Shown here: piece by piece, positions 61,868 through 64,000 of the stretch | How positions within the stretch are numbered: position 1 is the first letter of the stretch | How the letters are laid out: each line of letters opens with the position of its first letter | Assembly: GCA_045837725.1 (NCBI GenBank) | Contig: JBEWZL010000238.1 | Span: 466,451-530,450 of the forward strand | Reading direction: 5' to 3' | Length of the DNA stretch: 64,000 bases | Origin: Vermamoeba vermiformis | Taxonomy: Eukaryota > Tubulinea > Echinamoebida | Made by a program: the position numbers and the translations under genes | Notes under the pieces: generated by a model | Told to the model about the DNA's origin: nothing | Databases searched by the model: none | Seen by the model: the letters and a program-made list of their open reading frames with translations, nothing else

Positions 61868-62105
61868 AAAGCTCTACTCGTGTAAACCGAAGATTCAGCG
61901 CTTCCCAAAGACGTCGCTGTAATCTAAAAATCCGATCAAATCCAAAAGATTTGCTTAATCGCAGATATTATATCTAAAGTATAAGATTAAAGCTCTACTC
62001 GTGCAACGCAAAGGTTTCAGCGCTTCCCAAAGACGTCGCTGTAATCTAAAAATCCGGGCAAATCCAAAAGATTTGCTTTAATCGCATTAATATTATATCT
62101 ATAAT
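61868..62105 (+). repeat. 121-bp tandem duplication (two copies) upstream of the terminal gene
   Basis: Copy one starts at 61868 and copy two at 61989, both with AAAGCTCTACTCGTG. They share CAGCGCTTCCCAAAGACGTC, then GCTGTAATCTAAAAATCCG, then AAATCCAAAAGATTTGCTT and a final TATTATATCT. A few substitutions and small indels separate them (roughly 85-90 percent identity by eye). Each copy has two inverted repeats: AGCG...CGCT around CTTCCCAAAGACGT, and AAATC-CAAAA-GATTT. The second copy ends about 95 bases before the ATG at 62201. Confidence 0.85.
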
Positions 62106-62200
62106 ATAATATTGAAATTATTACGTACGCTCCACTGGCCTACGTGAATTAATTTGGCTGTCATTTTCTCGATTCAGATTTGATCGACGGAAATTTACAA

Positions 62201-64000
62201 ATGGTACGAATTTATTTGATTAAATAAATGATAATACACGTATTAATTTATTACCGTTATTTTTCAGGATCAGCCGCTTCGTGTCAAAGTAGCAAGCTAC
62301 ATCCAGTTTTTAATGTTCGCGTGCAACCGAACACCAGCACCAAACATCGATTCCTACGTGTCGAACGTCTGCAAGATGATTGGGCAGTATATCAGCTCGT
62401 TCAATCGGCGTGAAGACTTTATCTTCTTCTTCTGCGTGTTCTGGTTTCACCAGATGTTGCCAGAACACGAAGACGGCAAGACGTACTTTCCGGCATGGTA
62501 CAAGTCGTACCGCGATAAAATTACAGCCGCACTTGGAATCGACATGGGCTCTCCGGCATGGAAAGAATTCGCCAACTTCTTTCACGGGTTTTACTCGATG
62601 TTCACGTGTGCCTTGAACATCGCCCAGTCAACCGTCAACAAGATTATCGTGCACCGGCCAGGCACCAACTATACTCAGGCTCTGCACACTGAGTACTACA
62701 AAATATGGATTGCACTGCGTTATCATTATACTTACTGGCGTTCTGAGACCGAGCTGCGGTCGCTGCTTGGCTCCGTAGACGTTTCTTTGCTTCAATGTGA
62801 TTACGACCAACCATTTTTTACAAAGTTCACATCATTCACGGTAGCACCACTTCATTTGCCTTCAATAGCACCGCACAGCACCGTTAGCGAGACCCCGCAA
62901 CAGTACCAAAATACGCCGATGGGCTTCGTTTCTGGTTGCACAGGCTTGGGCTATGCAGCGTTTCATCGTGCCGACTTTCTCAACACGAGCGCGCAAGCAA
63001 TCTTTGTTGGGGCGAAGAGAAAGCTTGCCCAGACAGAAGAGACGACCCCGCAGCCCAAAAAACCACGCTTAGACGTTCCTAACCCGGTGCAAGAAGATGA
63101 TGAGAATTCACTCGTTATTTTAGAACCAGAACCACCAAGTCCAAGTCCAAGACCCAATTCTCCAGTGGAGCTGGTAAGATCGGCGTGTAAAAGGTTGAAG
63201 GAGTAACTAATTTGTTTCCTTGCAGGACTCTCCTCAAATTCGCGTGTCATATTCTTCGTCATCGTCTCCGTCGTCGCCAGCGTCATCATCATTTATATCC
63301 GTAGCCGAATCTGAAGGAATTTCTTTCTTGCCGGATGACTTTCAAGCAAAGTCTTCAACACTACAGGTTACGCACGACGTGTTTACCTCACTGAAGAAAA
63401 ATCCAAAGGCTCTTTCCCGGTATGAAAGGGTCAAATTAACGGGTTTTTCTTGCTCCTTGGCCGATCTCAACATCTTCGAATCTGCTCCTTGTTGGACTTT
63501 AGTGCTTGAAGATATGACGCTTGCTGAGCAAACTGAATGCAAATCCATTAAACGGTATGAATTATTTATTACTTCAATATTAGGGTCTAATCTTGTCGCA
63601 GGTTGCCGCAAAAGTGTTTGGTCGTAACACCCGATCTTGACACAAATCTCGTCCAACCTCTGTTAGCTGCCTGCCCGGACTTGGGAGCGATCCAGTTGCT
63701 AGGGATTAAGAGTTCTACTACACGGCTTGGTCTGGCGCTGTATAACATGGCCCGCCTTCAATTTCTTCATCTAGATACGGATGGCCACGTCACCAACTTT
63801 TACAATGCTTTCAAAGCGAAGACCTGCACTCAAGTATTGCAGGCAATATTCAAACGCGCTCCGAACCTCATTGGCTTGTTCATTCCACTGCCAGACGAAT
63901 CTGTCAGATTGGATTTGTCGTCCGTCAAATTCCCTAAGTCCCTGCATCTGTTGGGTCTCAAAAGTCACGGGAGTAATTCAACAGTCGATATTCACGCTGT
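62201..64000 (+). CDS. Unknown N-terminal domain joined to LRR-like repeats, partial at the window end
   Basis: The long frame from 62313 has an in-frame upstream stretch DQPLRVKVASYIQFLMFACN that begins right after an acceptor (ttatttttcag, 62267). The only nearby start that joins in frame is an ATG at 62201-62203 immediately followed by a donor (gtacga), so exon 1 codes only Met. The first 200 residues form an aromatic-rich domain (REDFIFFFCVFWFHQMLPEH, YFPAWYKSYRDKITAALGID, FANFFHGFYSMFTCALNIAQ) that I do not recognise. Then a basic segment (GAKRKLAQTEETTPQPKKPR), possible nuclear signal, and an acidic/P/S-rich linker. After an intron (63175-63224) follow LRR-like repeats (LLAACPDLGAIQLLGIK, ARLQFLHLDTDG, FKRAPNLIGLF) similar in texture to those of the F-box/LRR gene at 3411. 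It runs past base 64000. Confidence 0.6.

Larger units (their letters stand above)
60352..62200. other. Gene-poor repeat stretch
   Basis: Besides the 41-bp array and the 121-bp duplication, it holds a tandem pair of GCTAATTTGCAT at about 60900-60923, and a degenerate 26-base direct repeat ending GAGTACCGGATCGAATCAGG / GAGTAGCAGATCGAATCCG near 61379-61428. I see no gene with start and coding character. The rest is AT-rich. Confidence 0.5.

Overview
This is a gene-dense, intron-rich nuclear window from a unicellular eukaryote. Almost every gene is split by many GT-AG introns of about 50-80 bases, most carrying a CTAAC-type branch site 15-30 bases before the acceptor. Intergenic gaps are short, and convergent genes can end within 50-150 bases of each other. 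The best taxonomic pointer is a dual-specificity kinase with an SH2 domain C-terminal to the kinase (positions 27707-31004), the SHK layout known from Dictyostelium and other Amoebozoa. A C2-plus-arrestin protein, a divergent G-alpha subunit and a membrane receptor tail with an NPxY motif fit the same picture. I therefore read it as an amoebozoan or close relative; the species is not identifiable.

Layout. 1-9000: end of a receptor with an NPxY tail, NDUFAF2 (complex I assembly, minus), a leucine-rich-repeat-like gene (minus) and a 21-exon F-box/LRR/ankyrin gene. 9000-12100: an intronless gene for a SAMD9-like STAND NTPase. 12600-18300: an S28 serine carboxypeptidase, a TMEM177-like protein and a family 8 glycosyltransferase. 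18400-27540: an unknown nuclear-type protein, an Eps15-like endocytic scaffold (minus), a Grg1-like mini-protein (minus) and a protein with only the dimerising half of a MADS domain. 27700-38700: the SHK kinase (minus), a 38-codon spliced ORF, a KCTD-type BTB protein, a REX1-B protein (minus), a tail-anchored secernin, a divergent G-alpha and a four-span membrane protein. 39000-49750: an armadillo-repeat protein, an ABCC transporter, an adenine-deaminase-like enzyme with an altered catalytic motif (minus) and a C2-arrestin. 49880-55860: a large helical, cysteine-ended protein of unknown function with a spliced 5' leader (minus). 56680-59930: a secreted GH5/GH39-like glycoside hydrolase. 59950-62200: a repeat-rich stretch with a DNA transposase remnant, a 41-bp hairpin minisatellite and a 121-bp tandem duplication. 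62201 to the end: a partial gene joining an unknown domain to LRR-like sequence.

Most genes are unrelated housekeeping or signalling genes and there is no operon-like logic. The least ordinary items are the SAMD9-like gene, the half-MADS protein, the unknown helical protein with its leader ORF, the F-box/LRR/ankyrin family with a decayed fragment of it nearby, and the repeat cluster beside the terminal gene. Exon joins were made by eye from splice signals and reading frame, so individual boundaries may be off by a few bases.
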